64,000 bases of DNA from CAYLLN01 sp033762315 (GCA_033762315.1 JANRLS010000276.1:62001-126000); one strand, 5' to 3'. Shown: positions 43,655 to 51,507, numbered from the stretch's first letter. Numbers and translations: made by a program. Notes: generated by a model from the sequence alone, not told the origin.

Positions 43655-45070
43655 ATGAAAACACAAAATTGCCTGGCGTTTCTCGCGTCGATCCTATTCC
43701 CGGCAGTGGTTGGTACGACCAGCAGCGCTGCCGAAGCCACGCGCCCGCCAAATGTGATCTTGATCCTGATTGATGACATGGGGTTCACCGACCTATCGTG
43801 CGCTGGGAGCACGTTTTACGAGACCCCGCACATCGACCGCCTGGCTGCCAGCGGCATGAGGCTGACGCATGGCTACTCGGCCTGTACCGTTTGCTCGCCA
43901 ACGCGGGCGGCGGTGATGACCGGCAAGTATCCGGCCCGGCTGCACATTACCGACTGGATCGAGGGGCATAAGCGGCCGTTCGCGAAGCTGCAAGTTCCCG
44001 ATTGGACCCAGCACCTGCCGCTCGAAGAGACGACGCTCGCCGAAGCCTTTCGCTCGGCCGGCTATGCGACGTGCCACATCGGCAAGTGGCACTTGGGAGG
44101 CGAGGAGTTCTGGCCCACTACGCAAGGCTTCGACCGCAACATCGGCGGCAATCACAAGGGGCAGCCGCCGTCGTATTTCTTCCCCTACGAAACTGCAGCC
44201 ATCAAACTTCCCGGTTTGAGCGAGGGAAAACCGGGCGAATACTTGACCGACCGCCTGACCGACGAGGCGCTGGCCTTCATCTCCGCCAGCCGCGATCAGC
44301 CGTTCTTCCTCTATATGCCCCACTACACCGTGCATACGCCGCTACAAGCCAAGGCCGATCTCATTGCCAAATACAAAGCCAAGGCCCAGCCCGACGCGCC
44401 GCATAATAACCCCATCTATGCCGCGATGATTGAGAGCCTCGATCAGGGAATCGGTCGCCTCCTCGATCAACTCGATCAACTCAAGCTGCGAGAGAAAACC
44501 GTCGTGGTCTTCACTTCCGACAACGGGGGCCTCTTGCGAAGCACGACCAATCCCCCCGCGCGGGCCGGTAAGGGGTCGGCTTATGAAGGGGGCGTGCGCG
44601 TGCCGTGGATCGTGTCGTATCCGGGGGCGATTCCCGCCGGCAAAACGAGCGATGAGCCGGTGATAAGCGTTGATCTGTTTCCGACGCTCCTCGATCTGGC
44701 CGGCCAGAAATCGCCCGCGAAAGTGGACGGGATCAGCCTCGCGCCGCTGCTGCGCGGCAACAAGATTGAAAGAGAAGCCATCTACTGGCACTACCTGCAC
44801 TATCACCCCGGCGGAGCAACGCCCTATAGCGCGATCCGCGCCGGCGATTGGCGGCTGGTCGAATTCTTCGAGGATGGTCGCGTCGAACTCTATAACCTCA
44901 AAGACGACATCAGCGAGCAGCACGACCTGGCCGCTTCGCAGCCGCAAGTTCGCGACCGGCTGCTCGGGCAATTACGAGGCTGGCGAAAGGACGTCGGCGC
45001 TCAGTTGCCGACGCCGAATCCGAACCATGATCCGGCGAAGGATGGCGCGAAAGGGACGAAAAAGGGGTAA
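43655..45070 (+). CDS. Arylsulfatase-family sulfatase (C-S-P-T-R type)
   Basis: A 471-residue exported sulfatase hydrolysing sulfate esters. The ATG at 43655 starts a signal peptide; the longer frame runs through the REPIN-like repeat and is not credible coding. Motifs: NVILILIDDMGFTDLS with the metal Asp pair, CSPTRAAVMTGKYPAR with the formylglycine Cys80, HIGKWHLGGEEFWPT, VVFTSDNGG and AYEGGVRVPWIVSYPG. The C-terminal part (RAGDWRLVEFFEDGRVELYNLKDD) is typical. It ends with a Lys-rich tail. A short secreted-protein gene converges 3 nt downstream. Confidence 0.93.
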   Translation: MKTQNCLAFLASILFPAVVGTTSSAAEATRPPNVILILIDDMGFTDLSCAGSTFYETPHIDRLAASGMRLTHGYSACTVCSPTRAAVMTGKYPARLHITDWIEGHKRPFAKLQVPDWTQHLPLEETTLAEAFRSAGYATCHIGKWHLGGEEFWPTTQGFDRNIGGNHKGQPPSYFFPYETAAIKLPGLSEGKPGEYLTDRLTDEALAFISASRDQPFFLYMPHYTVHTPLQAKADLIAKYKAKAQPDAPHNNPIYAAMIESLDQGIGRLLDQLDQLKLREKTVVVFTSDNGGLLRSTTNPPARAGKGSAYEGGVRVPWIVSYPGAIPAGKTSDEPVISVDLFPTLLDLAGQKSPAKVDGISLAPLLRGNKIEREAIYWHYLHYHPGGATPYSAIRAGDWRLVEFFEDGRVELYNLKDDISEQHDLAASQPQVRDRLLGQLRGWRKDVGAQLPTPNPNHDPAKDGAKGTKKG

Positions 45071-45073
45071 TCG

Positions 45074-45493
45074 CTACGGCCGGGCGGCGATCTTATCCAC
45101 CTTGATCGTTCGCAATTCCTTGCGCCGTTCTTTCGGCAAATACTCGCGCTCGACTAATTCGGGGTCGTACTGCGTCCAGGTCTCGCGCATCGATTGGCCG
45201 TGAACCTGGCGGAGTACTTCGCCATCGTGCCACACCGCCATGTAGCCGCCGATTTTCCAATCGCGCTGCGGAAGCTGGGCGGGATTTTTCACCAGTCGCC
45301 AGGCACGGACCATGTAGCGGCTATGTTCGGCCGACCAGTCGTAGAAGATGACCTGGTCAAACACGAGCCGCCCTTGCTCGTCATAAAAATGGTTGACCTC
45401 CATGAGGTCCACCTGCTCGCGGGCCACGTCCTCGGTGGGATTGATGCCCAGGGAAACAACGATAGCGCAAAAAGTCGAAAGAGTGGGACTCAC
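45074..45493 (-). CDS. Small secreted protein of unknown function
   Basis: A 139-residue protein starting at a GTG (45493) preceded by a complete Shine-Dalgarno, AAGGAGGTGA, at optimal spacing, which fixes the start. The N-terminus (SPTLSTFCAIVVSLG) is hydrophobic enough for a short signal. The centre (VDLMEVNHFYDEQGRLVFDQVIFYDW) is strongly patterned and appears, from memory, in other planctomycetes as a conserved protein without assigned function. The tail is basic (KERRKELRTIKVDKIAARP). Its ribosome-binding site and start are embedded in a nested hairpin. Confidence 0.8.
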   Translation of the reverse strand: MSPTLSTFCAIVVSLGINPTEDVAREQVDLMEVNHFYDEQGRLVFDQVIFYDWSAEHSRYMVRAWRLVKNPAQLPQRDWKIGGYMAVWHDGEVLRQVHGQSMRETWTQYDPELVEREYLPKERRKELRTIKVDKIAARP

Positions 45494-45534
45494 CAGTCAC
45501 CTCCTTGCTGCAAAGGTGAGGACTTCGCGGTGAG
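45489..45534 (-). promoter_or_regulatory. Nested hairpin hiding the Shine-Dalgarno and start codon
   Basis: In the mRNA of the gene starting at 45493, CTCACC and TCACCT lie upstream of AGGTGA and GGTGAG. TCACCT pairs with AGGTGA of the Shine-Dalgarno (genomic 45514-45519 with 45497-45502, 11-nt loop). CTCACC pairs with GGTGAG, which contains the GTG start (45529-45534 with 45489-45494). Both translation signals would be closed at once. This could act as an RNA switch or thermosensor; no ligand site is recognised. Confidence 0.4.
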
Positions 45535-45558
45535 ACCCCGGGGCTAACGCGTCGTCTT

Positions 45559-45587
45559 CTAGTATCGGAAGTCCATTGCAGCGTCAA
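45559..45587 (-). promoter_or_regulatory. Candidate sigma-70 promoter of the small secreted protein gene
   Basis: On the minus strand TTGACG (45587-45582) and TACTAG (45564-45559) are 17 nt apart, 66 nt upstream of the GTG start. The -35 is near consensus and the -10 weak. A start site here would leave the nested hairpin at 45489-45534 in the leader. Confidence 0.35.
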
Positions 45588-45603
45588 TACAAATTTTTTG
45601 TTT

Positions 45604-45620
45604 CGTGAGACAATCTCACG
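45604..45620. repeat. Perfect inverted repeat in a divergent intergenic region
   Basis: CGTGAGA-CAA-TCTCACG is an exact 7-bp inverted repeat, flanked further out by TTTCG and CGAAA. It lies in the 329-nt gap (45494-45822) between the small secreted protein gene and the HtrA-type protease gene, just upstream of the minus-strand promoter candidate. It is a plausible operator. The rest of that gap holds no ORF. Confidence 0.4.
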
Positions 45621-45759
45621 CACCGAAAGCATGTTTCGCAAACACCATGCCACACATTCGCCGATGGAGCCTTTTCGCCCCACAAAACGACATTTTGTCC
45701 CCTAGCGGCTGAATAACCGCCGCAAATACTTCGCCTGCGGAGTATCCGGAACTCAAAAC

Positions 45760-45801
45760 TTGACCTGGCCCGGCGGGCGCTAAAATTGGATAGCCAATTT
45801 T
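45760..45801 (+). promoter_or_regulatory. Promoter-like pair with overlapping AT-rich palindrome before the protease gene
   Basis: TTGACC (45760-45765) and TAAAAT (45781-45786) lie upstream of the GTG at 45823, with a short 15-nt spacer. A perfect 8-bp inverted repeat, AAAATTGG-ATAG-CCAATTTT (45782-45801), overlaps the -10 and is followed by TT. It could be an operator or a leader hairpin. Confidence 0.35.
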
Positions 45802-45822
45802 TTAAGCAGCCGGAGCCTTCCA

Positions 45823-46836
45823 GTGATTAACAGTCAGTCAATTGCCCGTTTCGTGGCCGATTCGAGCCCTCTTTTTGGACCGGCAAACCCCGCTGGTGGT
45901 TCGCGCCCCTCGGCGGGCGATGGCGATTTGCTCGATGCCTACTCGCAGGCGGTGATCGGCGTGGTCCGCCAGGTCGGGCCGGCAGTCATCTCGGTGATGG
46001 GTCGTTCCGACGACCCGCGCGGCGGCCAAGGTTCGGGCTTTCTCATCGCGGCCGATGGCCTCGCCCTCACGAACAGTCACGTTGTCGGCAGTAGAAAGCG
46101 CCTGCGGGCCGCCACCGAAGATGGCGATACCCTCGATGCGGAACTGATCGGCGACGACCCCGCGTGCGACCTCGCACTCCTTCGCCTCGCCGCCCGCGAT
46201 TTACCTCAGGCCGAGCTGGGAGACAGCGACGCGCTGCAAGTCGGCCAGCTGGTCATCGCGGTGGGGAATCCATTTGGATTTCGCTCGACCGTTTCAACCG
46301 GCGTGATTTCGGCCCTCGGGCGCTCGATGCGCGGCGAGCAGGGACGGCTCATTGAAAGCATTGTGCAGCACACGGCCCCGCTGAATCCCGGCAACTCCGG
46401 CGGTCCGCTCGTCGATAGCCGCGGTAGGGTGGTCGGCATCAATACGGCGATTATCGCCCAGGCCCAGGGGCTGGGCTTTGCCGTGCCGGCGACGACCGCC
46501 CGCTGGGTCGTCGGCGAATTGCTCGACCACGGCCGGGTGCGGCGGCTGTCGCTGGGAATTACGGCGACCGTGGTCGATTTGCCGCGGAAGCTCGTCCGCG
46601 ACCTCGATTTGCTGGCCGATCAGGGGGTCGCCATCGTCGAGACCCTCTCCGGCGGCGCAGCGGCCGTGGCGGGGCTCTTGGCGGGGGACTTCATCATCAG
46701 TGCCGGGGGCCGCCTGATTGCCGGCACCGACGACCTGCATCGCGTCCTTTCCGCCACCGCCGCCGAGCGCGGCGTGCTGCTGCAAGTCGTTCGCGGCAGC
46801 CGGCTGCTGGAGGTGCTTGTCACGCCGAAGTTTTAA
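45823..46836 (+). CDS. HtrA/DegP-type trypsin-like serine protease with PDZ domain
   Basis: A 337-residue S1C-family protease. The catalytic triad is visible: His in LTNSHVV (about residue 87), Asp in DLALLRL (about 117), Ser in NPGNSGGPL (about 194). A PDZ domain fills about 240-335 (LGITATVVDLPRK, VAIVETLSGGAAAVAGLLAGDFIISAGGR). The start is a GTG at 45823. The N-terminus (INSQSIARFVADSSPLFG) is not a clear signal peptide, so it may be cytoplasmic or use a non-classical route, unlike typical periplasmic DegP. The role would be degrading or refolding damaged proteins. Confidence 0.92.
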   Translation: MINSQSIARFVADSSPLFGPANPAGGSRPSAGDGDLLDAYSQAVIGVVRQVGPAVISVMGRSDDPRGGQGSGFLIAADGLALTNSHVVGSRKRLRAATEDGDTLDAELIGDDPACDLALLRLAARDLPQAELGDSDALQVGQLVIAVGNPFGFRSTVSTGVISALGRSMRGEQGRLIESIVQHTAPLNPGNSGGPLVDSRGRVVGINTAIIAQAQGLGFAVPATTARWVVGELLDHGRVRRLSLGITATVVDLPRKLVRDLDLLADQGVAIVETLSGGAAAVAGLLAGDFIISAGGRLIAGTDDLHRVLSATAAERGVLLQVVRGSRLLEVLVTPKF

Positions 46837-47108
46837 GATTCTCGCTGCACGGTTAGCCGCGGGCATACTCGCTCCGGCGACCGGCGGTGGGACCTCGATG
46901 GACATCGCTTTGGGTGGGGCTTCGCGGAAAGACGCCTTTCGGATTCGCGCGGTTGCCACGGGGCACCTCGCCAGCCCATTTTGGCCGCCCGGCAATTCGT
47001 GGCGATGGCGGCAATCCAGTTTGACAGCCCCCGTTTGGCCGCGTTACACTCAGGAGATTCGGACCGGGGGTTCTCGCTCCAACTATCAACCCACAAGGGA
47101 CTTACGAC

Positions 47109-49298
47109 GTGCCGACGACAATTCAACGCGCAGCCCTGGCGCTGCTAGCCTTGATCCTTGCCGCCCCCGCCGTTGCGCCTGCCGCCGAAGGGGGCCTCGA
47201 TCCCTCGCGCCTGCCCGGCATCGTGGTGGATGATTCCGACGCGACGGTTGAAGGAACCTGGACCGAGTCCGCCCATACGCGGCCGTTCGTTGGTGTGGGC
47301 TATTTGTATGCTCCCGGCGGCGCGGGGCAGGTGGTGAAGTTCCCGGTCGAAATCAAGACCGCGGGGACCTATCAGGTGCTCACGTCGTACACTCCGGGAC
47401 CCAACCGCAGCACCAAGGCGGTGGTGCTGATTCCCACCCCCGATGGGGACCAGCCCGTGGTGGTGAACCAGCAGAATCGCCCGGCGGGGCCGATGTCGTT
47501 TCAGTCGCTCGGCGAATTCAGCTTCGAGGCGGGGAAGATCGAGATCACCGTGTCGGCCGAAGGGAATGACAAGGGGGTGGTCATTGCCGATGCGATTCAT
47601 GTGATCGCGCCCGAGGAGTTTGCCAAATACAAGGCCGACTTCGAGAAGAACACCCCGAAGTTCCTCGCCGCCGTGACCCCCGATCCGAACAAAAAGCCGG
47701 ACCCGAAAAAGCCGGTGGTCAAGAAGCCCGTCCCCAAGCCGGATGCAAAGCCCACCCAATCGGCCGAGGAGAAAGCTCCGGCATTTGTTCGGCAGGCCCC
47801 CGCCAAGCCGCTGGCGAAGCTGACCGTGGCGGAGCTTGATGCTTTGATGGAGAAGCATGTCGGCGGAATCGCCGATGCGGCGATTGTGGCCGACGAAGAC
47901 TATCTCCGCCGCGTGACGCTCGATCTGATCGGCCGCCAGCCGACGATGCCCGAATCGCAGGCGTTTGCCGCCGATAACTCGGCCGATAAGCGGGCGAAGC
48001 TCGTCGAAAAGCTGCTTGCCTCGCCGGAATTCGGCACCAACTGGGCCAACTATTGGAGCGACGTCATCAGCTATCGCACGCCGTCGCCGGAGCTGACCTT
48101 CCTCAACTACGGCACGCTCAAGGGTTGGCTCGCGGGCGAGTTCAACGGCGGCAAAGGCTGGGACGAAACGACGTATAAGATCATCACCGCCGTGGGCAAA
48201 GTGGGCGAAAACCCGGCAGCGACGTTCGTCGGCTTTCATCAGGCGGACAAGTCGCGGCTGGCCTCGGAAACGACCCGCGTCTTTTTGAGCACGCAGATTC
48301 AGTGTGCCGAGTGCCACGACCATAAGTTCATCGACATGCCGCAAGAGACGTTTCACCACGTCGCGGCGTTTTTCGTGCGGGTCCAGGCGAAGCTGCCGTG
48401 GAACGACTCGAATCAGATCATCGTCAGCAGCAAGCCCGCCGGCGAACACAAGATGCCCGAAGGCAAAAGCGAAATGAAGCCGATGGCCTTTTCCGAGGCG
48501 GAGACGGAGCTCGGCGTGAGCGATATGAAGCGCCGCGTGGAGCTGGCCGAGTGGATTGTCGGGGCCGACAATCCGTGGTTCGCCAAGGCGTTCACCAACC
48601 GCGTTTGGGCCCGCATGATGGGGCGCGGCTTTTGCGAGCCAGTGGATGAAATCGGCGAACTGGGTGACCGCGTGCTTCCCGAAGTTCATGCCGCTCTGGC
48701 CGGCCACTTTGCCGCCAGCCAGTTCGATGTGAAAGACGTCTTCCGCGTCGTCGCCAATAGCCGCAGCTATCAGCGCGAAATTCGCGATGCCGATCCCAAG
48801 GTAGCCAAGCCGTTCGTGACGATTCCGGCTGGCCGTTTGCGGGGGGACGAGGTGTTCGACTCGCTGGCCGCCGGCCTGGGTTTGCCGAATGTCACGCCAG
48901 AACCGGAACCCGCCAAGCCGGGCATTCGCTTTCCGCCACCGCCGAAAAGCACGCGCGACCTGGTGAACGACGCCTTTGGCTTCGATCCTTCGAGCGAGCA
49001 GAGCAACGTCGCCCGTACCATGCAGCAGGCGATGTTCCTGATGAACAACAGGCAGGTGCAAAAGCAGATCGACGCCTCCCCCGGCGCCGAGACCATGCTC
49101 GCCAAGGTGCTTGAGTCCGAAACCGACAACGCCGTCGCGGTCACCCGCCTCTATCAGCAAGTCCTGGCCCGCAAGCCGACTCCCAAAGAGATCGACATCG
49201 CCCAGTCGCACCTGGCGAGCGTCGGCGACCGCAAAACCGGCTTTGAGGATTTGCTCTGGAGCATGGTGAACTCGGCGGAGTTTTTGAGCCGGCGGTAA
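47109..49298 (+). CDS. Golvesin-like domain fused to DUF1549/DUF1553
   Basis: A 729-residue exported protein starting at GTG 47109 with an AAGGGA site (47094-47099) and a signal peptide (1-25). In place of the N-terminal PSCyt1 heme domain it has a beta-sandwich of the golvesin/xanthan-lyase C-terminal type (about 36-170: DDSDATVEGTWTES, GTYQVLTSYTPGPNRSTKA, VIADAIHVIAPEE). A Lys/Pro-rich linker (about 195-240) follows. DUF1549 occupies about 245-420 (YLRRVTLDLIGRQPTMPE) and includes CAECHDHKF near residue 398; DUF1553 follows to the end. The sandwich may bind polysaccharide or cell wall. The expected DUF1501 partner is at 50108, after an inserted toxin-antitoxin module. Confidence 0.88.
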   Translation: MPTTIQRAALALLALILAAPAVAPAAEGGLDPSRLPGIVVDDSDATVEGTWTESAHTRPFVGVGYLYAPGGAGQVVKFPVEIKTAGTYQVLTSYTPGPNRSTKAVVLIPTPDGDQPVVVNQQNRPAGPMSFQSLGEFSFEAGKIEITVSAEGNDKGVVIADAIHVIAPEEFAKYKADFEKNTPKFLAAVTPDPNKKPDPKKPVVKKPVPKPDAKPTQSAEEKAPAFVRQAPAKPLAKLTVAELDALMEKHVGGIADAAIVADEDYLRRVTLDLIGRQPTMPESQAFAADNSADKRAKLVEKLLASPEFGTNWANYWSDVISYRTPSPELTFLNYGTLKGWLAGEFNGGKGWDETTYKIITAVGKVGENPAATFVGFHQADKSRLASETTRVFLSTQIQCAECHDHKFIDMPQETFHHVAAFFVRVQAKLPWNDSNQIIVSSKPAGEHKMPEGKSEMKPMAFSEAETELGVSDMKRRVELAEWIVGADNPWFAKAFTNRVWARMMGRGFCEPVDEIGELGDRVLPEVHAALAGHFAASQFDVKDVFRVVANSRSYQREIRDADPKVAKPFVTIPAGRLRGDEVFDSLAAGLGLPNVTPEPEPAKPGIRFPPPPKSTRDLVNDAFGFDPSSEQSNVARTMQQAMFLMNNRQVQKQIDASPGAETMLAKVLESETDNAVAVTRLYQQVLARKPTPKEIDIAQSHLASVGDRKTGFEDLLWSMVNSAEFLSRR

Positions 49299-49300
49299 CA

Positions 49301-49322
49301 TGGGGCAGGCGTCCCGCCCGCC
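49301..49322 (+). repeat. Short dispersed palindromic repeat, copy 2
   Basis: TGGGGCAGGCGTCCCGCCC with GCC lies 2 nt after the DUF1553 gene stop. It matches the reverse complement of the element at 41855-41880 with one difference in the 19-nt core; the hairpin keeps pairing through a G-T pair. Both copies lie at gene 3' ends. Confidence 0.6.
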
Positions 49323-49352
49323 GAGCAATGCCGCAAGGAATGAAGAGTAGTC

Positions 49353-49670
49353 ATGCAAATCGCCGTAGCGGTCTCACCGACAGGATTGGGTAGCTTTCGC
49401 GCGGAAAGCACGTCACCCTTCACGGTTGTCGCCGAAGGGAGCACGCGCGAGGAGGCAGTATCGAAGGTGCGCTATGAGCTCAACAGGCAGCTTGAGCAAG
49501 GGAAGGAAGTGGTGATGGTGGAAGTATGCGTCGGCTCGGAAAATCCATGGTTAAGAATGGCCGGCAGACTCAAAGACGACCCCTTGTTCGATGATTGGCG
49601 GGCCGAGGTGGAAGCGTACAGGCGCCAGTGTGACGTTGAGGCGGGCATTGAATACCGCGAACAGCCGTGA
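49353..49670 (+). CDS. Antitoxin-like protein paired with VapC
   Basis: A 105-residue protein placed directly before a PIN-domain toxin gene, overlapping it by 4 nt (GTGA), the classic arrangement in which the antitoxin comes first. Residues 1-55 have a HicB-like pattern (TVVAEGSTREEAVSKVRYELNRQL); the C-terminal part (NPWLRMAGRLKDDPLFDDWRAEVEAYRRQCD) resembles the toxin-binding tail found in several VapC partners. It probably neutralises the toxin by binding its active site and may repress its own operon. The toxin frame is broken here, so the antitoxin may be an orphan. Confidence 0.75.
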   Translation: MQIAVAVSPTGLGSFRAESTSPFTVVAEGSTREEAVSKVRYELNRQLEQGKEVVMVEVCVGSENPWLRMAGRLKDDPLFDDWRAEVEAYRRQCDVEAGIEYREQP

Positions 49671-50088
49671 GCCTGTTCGCCCTGGACTCGGACATTATCT
49701 CGCTATTGAAGAAAGGGGACGCGGTCGTTGCATCGCGAATCTCAAGTCACCCGTCCAGCGAGATTGCGGTCCCGGTGATTGTGGTGGAGGAAGCACTTAG
49801 CGGCTGGTACTCCATGATTCGGAAGGCAAAAACTCCGCGACAACTAGCGCTCAGATACGACGAGCTCGCCAATGCGGTTTCATTCCTGTCTGGAATTCGA
49901 GTTTTGCCGTTCAGCGAAGCTGCCATTGCCCGATTTCATGATTTATTGAAAGCCAAGTTCAATGTCCGTGCCAACGACCTCCGAATCGCAGCCATTGCAC
50001 TCGAGCATAACGCCACGGTGTTACCCGAAACGTTCGTGACTTCATGATCGTACCAGGGTTGAATGTTGAAGATTGGTCGCGCCCCTAG
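49667..50088 (+). pseudogene. vapC: VapC-type PIN-domain toxin with a C-terminal frameshift
   Basis: A PIN-domain RNase gene. The GTG at 49667 overlaps the antitoxin stop. Acidic residues are present in LDSDIISLLKKG, in VVEEALSGW and in ANDLRIAAIAL. At 50018-50020 the frame departs: it continues as LPETFVTS and stops at 50047. The shifted frame from 50020 reads VTRNVRDFMIVPGLNVEDWSRP and stops at 50088, the normal VapC ending. One missing G (GTGTT for GTGGTT) explains this. The ending carries the fourth active-site position, so the toxin is probably inactive. No slippery heptamer supports programmed frameshifting. A sequencing error is the main alternative. Confidence 0.8.
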
Positions 50089-50107
50089 CCTTGAAGGATT
50101 CCTCCCC

Positions 50108-51424
50108 ATGCTCCGTACCTTCGCCAACGTCACCACTTCCGCCCACGGCATCGCGTCGCGTCGCGGCTTCCTGAAGACTCTGTCCGTCGCGGCGGGCGCG
50201 GGGGCGGTTTCGCTCTCGTGGCGCGATTTGCTGCTGGCCAAGAGCGATGAGCTGAAAAAGAGCGGCAAGAAGATGATCCTCCTCTGGATGGATGGGGGGC
50301 CGAGCCAGTTTGAGACGTTCAATCCCAAGATCGGCTCGCAGTTTCAAGGGCCGGCGAAGGCGATCAATACGAAGCTGCCGGGGGTGCAGGTGGCCGAGTA
50401 TTGGCCGAAGACCGCCCAGGTTATGGACAAGATCGCCTTGATTCGCTCGATGGTCAGCCAGGAGCGGGACCATTTCCGCGCGATCAAACTGGTTCGCACC
50501 GGCTATCCGATGAAGCCCACGATTCCGTATCCGACGTGGGGTTCGGTCGTCGCCCGTGACCGGTACGATCCCGGCTTCGACCTGCCGGCTTTCGTGCGGA
50601 TCGGCAAGCCGCGAATCAAGACGCGCGATGTCAACAGCGGCGTGCTCGGCCCGCGGTACGAATCGTTCAAGATCGATGAAGCGGGCAAATTGCCCGACGA
50701 CGTACACCCGACCGTCGATCCGGCCATCTTGCAGCGGCGGCTGGCCTTGGCCGCTAAGCTCGACGGCGAATTCGCCGCCCGTGGCAGCGCCAAGGCCGCC
50801 CGCGAGCAGCAAGAAATCTACAATCGCACCAGCCGGTTCGTCCTCAGCCCGCTTCTTTCGGCCTTCGACCTTTCCAAAGAGCCCGATTCGCTCCGCGATG
50901 CTTACGGCCGCAACTATTTCGGCCAAGGGTGCCTTTTGGCGCGTCGGCTGATCGAGGCGGGGGTGAGCTTCATCGAGGTCATCAACGGTGGCACGATCAA
51001 CGACCAAGGGTGGGATACCCACAAAAATGGCTTCGCCGAAATGCCGATCCTGGCCGACGAAACCGATAGCGGCTACGCGATGCTGCTGACCGACCTGGCC
51101 GACCGGGGCCTTTTGGACGACACGCTCGTCGTCTGGATGGGCGAATTCTGCCGCACCCCCAAGTTCGACGCGCAAGGCGGCCGCGACCACTACAGCGACG
51201 GCTGGCAGGTCGGCTTCTCCGGCGGCGGTGTGAAGATGGGGCAGGTGATCGGCTCGACCGACGACGAAGGGGTGAAGGTGAAGGACCGGCCCGTCGAAGT
51301 GAGCGACCTGTTCGTCACCTTCTGCCAGGTGCTCGGCCTCGACCCGCACTCCGAGTATTACACCGAGCTCAACCAGCCGCTGAAGCTGGTCGAAGGGGGC
51401 ACGGTCATCAAGGAACTGTTTTAA
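50108..51424 (+). CDS. Tat-exported DUF1501 protein
   Basis: A 438-residue protein. The ATG at 50108 starts a twin-arginine signal (IASRRGFLKTLSVAAGAGAVSLS); an upstream ATG at 50063 would overlap the repaired VapC frame and is less likely. DUF1501 motifs are clear: ILLWMDGGPSQFETFNPK, LIRSMVSQERDHFRAIKLVRTGY, GWDTHKNGFAEM, VVWMGEFCRTPKFDAQGGRDHYSDGW and VSDLFVTFCQVLGLDP. It is the partner of the DUF1549/DUF1553 protein at 47109, from which it is separated by the antitoxin/vapC module, a likely insertion. Confidence 0.92.
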   Translation: MLRTFANVTTSAHGIASRRGFLKTLSVAAGAGAVSLSWRDLLLAKSDELKKSGKKMILLWMDGGPSQFETFNPKIGSQFQGPAKAINTKLPGVQVAEYWPKTAQVMDKIALIRSMVSQERDHFRAIKLVRTGYPMKPTIPYPTWGSVVARDRYDPGFDLPAFVRIGKPRIKTRDVNSGVLGPRYESFKIDEAGKLPDDVHPTVDPAILQRRLALAAKLDGEFAARGSAKAAREQQEIYNRTSRFVLSPLLSAFDLSKEPDSLRDAYGRNYFGQGCLLARRLIEAGVSFIEVINGGTINDQGWDTHKNGFAEMPILADETDSGYAMLLTDLADRGLLDDTLVVWMGEFCRTPKFDAQGGRDHYSDGWQVGFSGGGVKMGQVIGSTDDEGVKVKDRPVEVSDLFVTFCQVLGLDPHSEYYTELNQPLKLVEGGTVIKELF

Positions 51425-51478
51425 CGCCCCCGCCCGCCGCCATTCCCAATTCGTCCCGATTTTTGGAAATTATCAATC

Positions 51479-51507
51479 TTGACTCGACCGCCGGGTCGAA
51501 ATATTAG
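51479..51507 (+). promoter_or_regulatory. Candidate sigma-70 promoter with palindromic spacer
   Basis: TTGACT (51479-51484) and TATTAG (51502-51507) are exactly 17 nt apart. The spacer contains TCGACC-GCCG-GGTCGA (51484-51499), a perfect 6-bp inverted repeat in the place where a repressor would block polymerase. It would drive the gene at 51641 with a leader of about 120 nt. Confidence 0.5.

Noticed and set aside
47145..49358. Minus-strand ORF of 737 codons
   Set aside because: Antisense image of the DUF1549/DUF1553 gene, which has a signal peptide, a ribosome-binding site and clear motifs on the plus strand.
50018..50024. Programmed -1 frameshift in vapC
   Set aside because: No X-XXY-YYZ slippery heptamer occurs; GGTGTTA does not fit, so a one-base deletion or read error is more likely.
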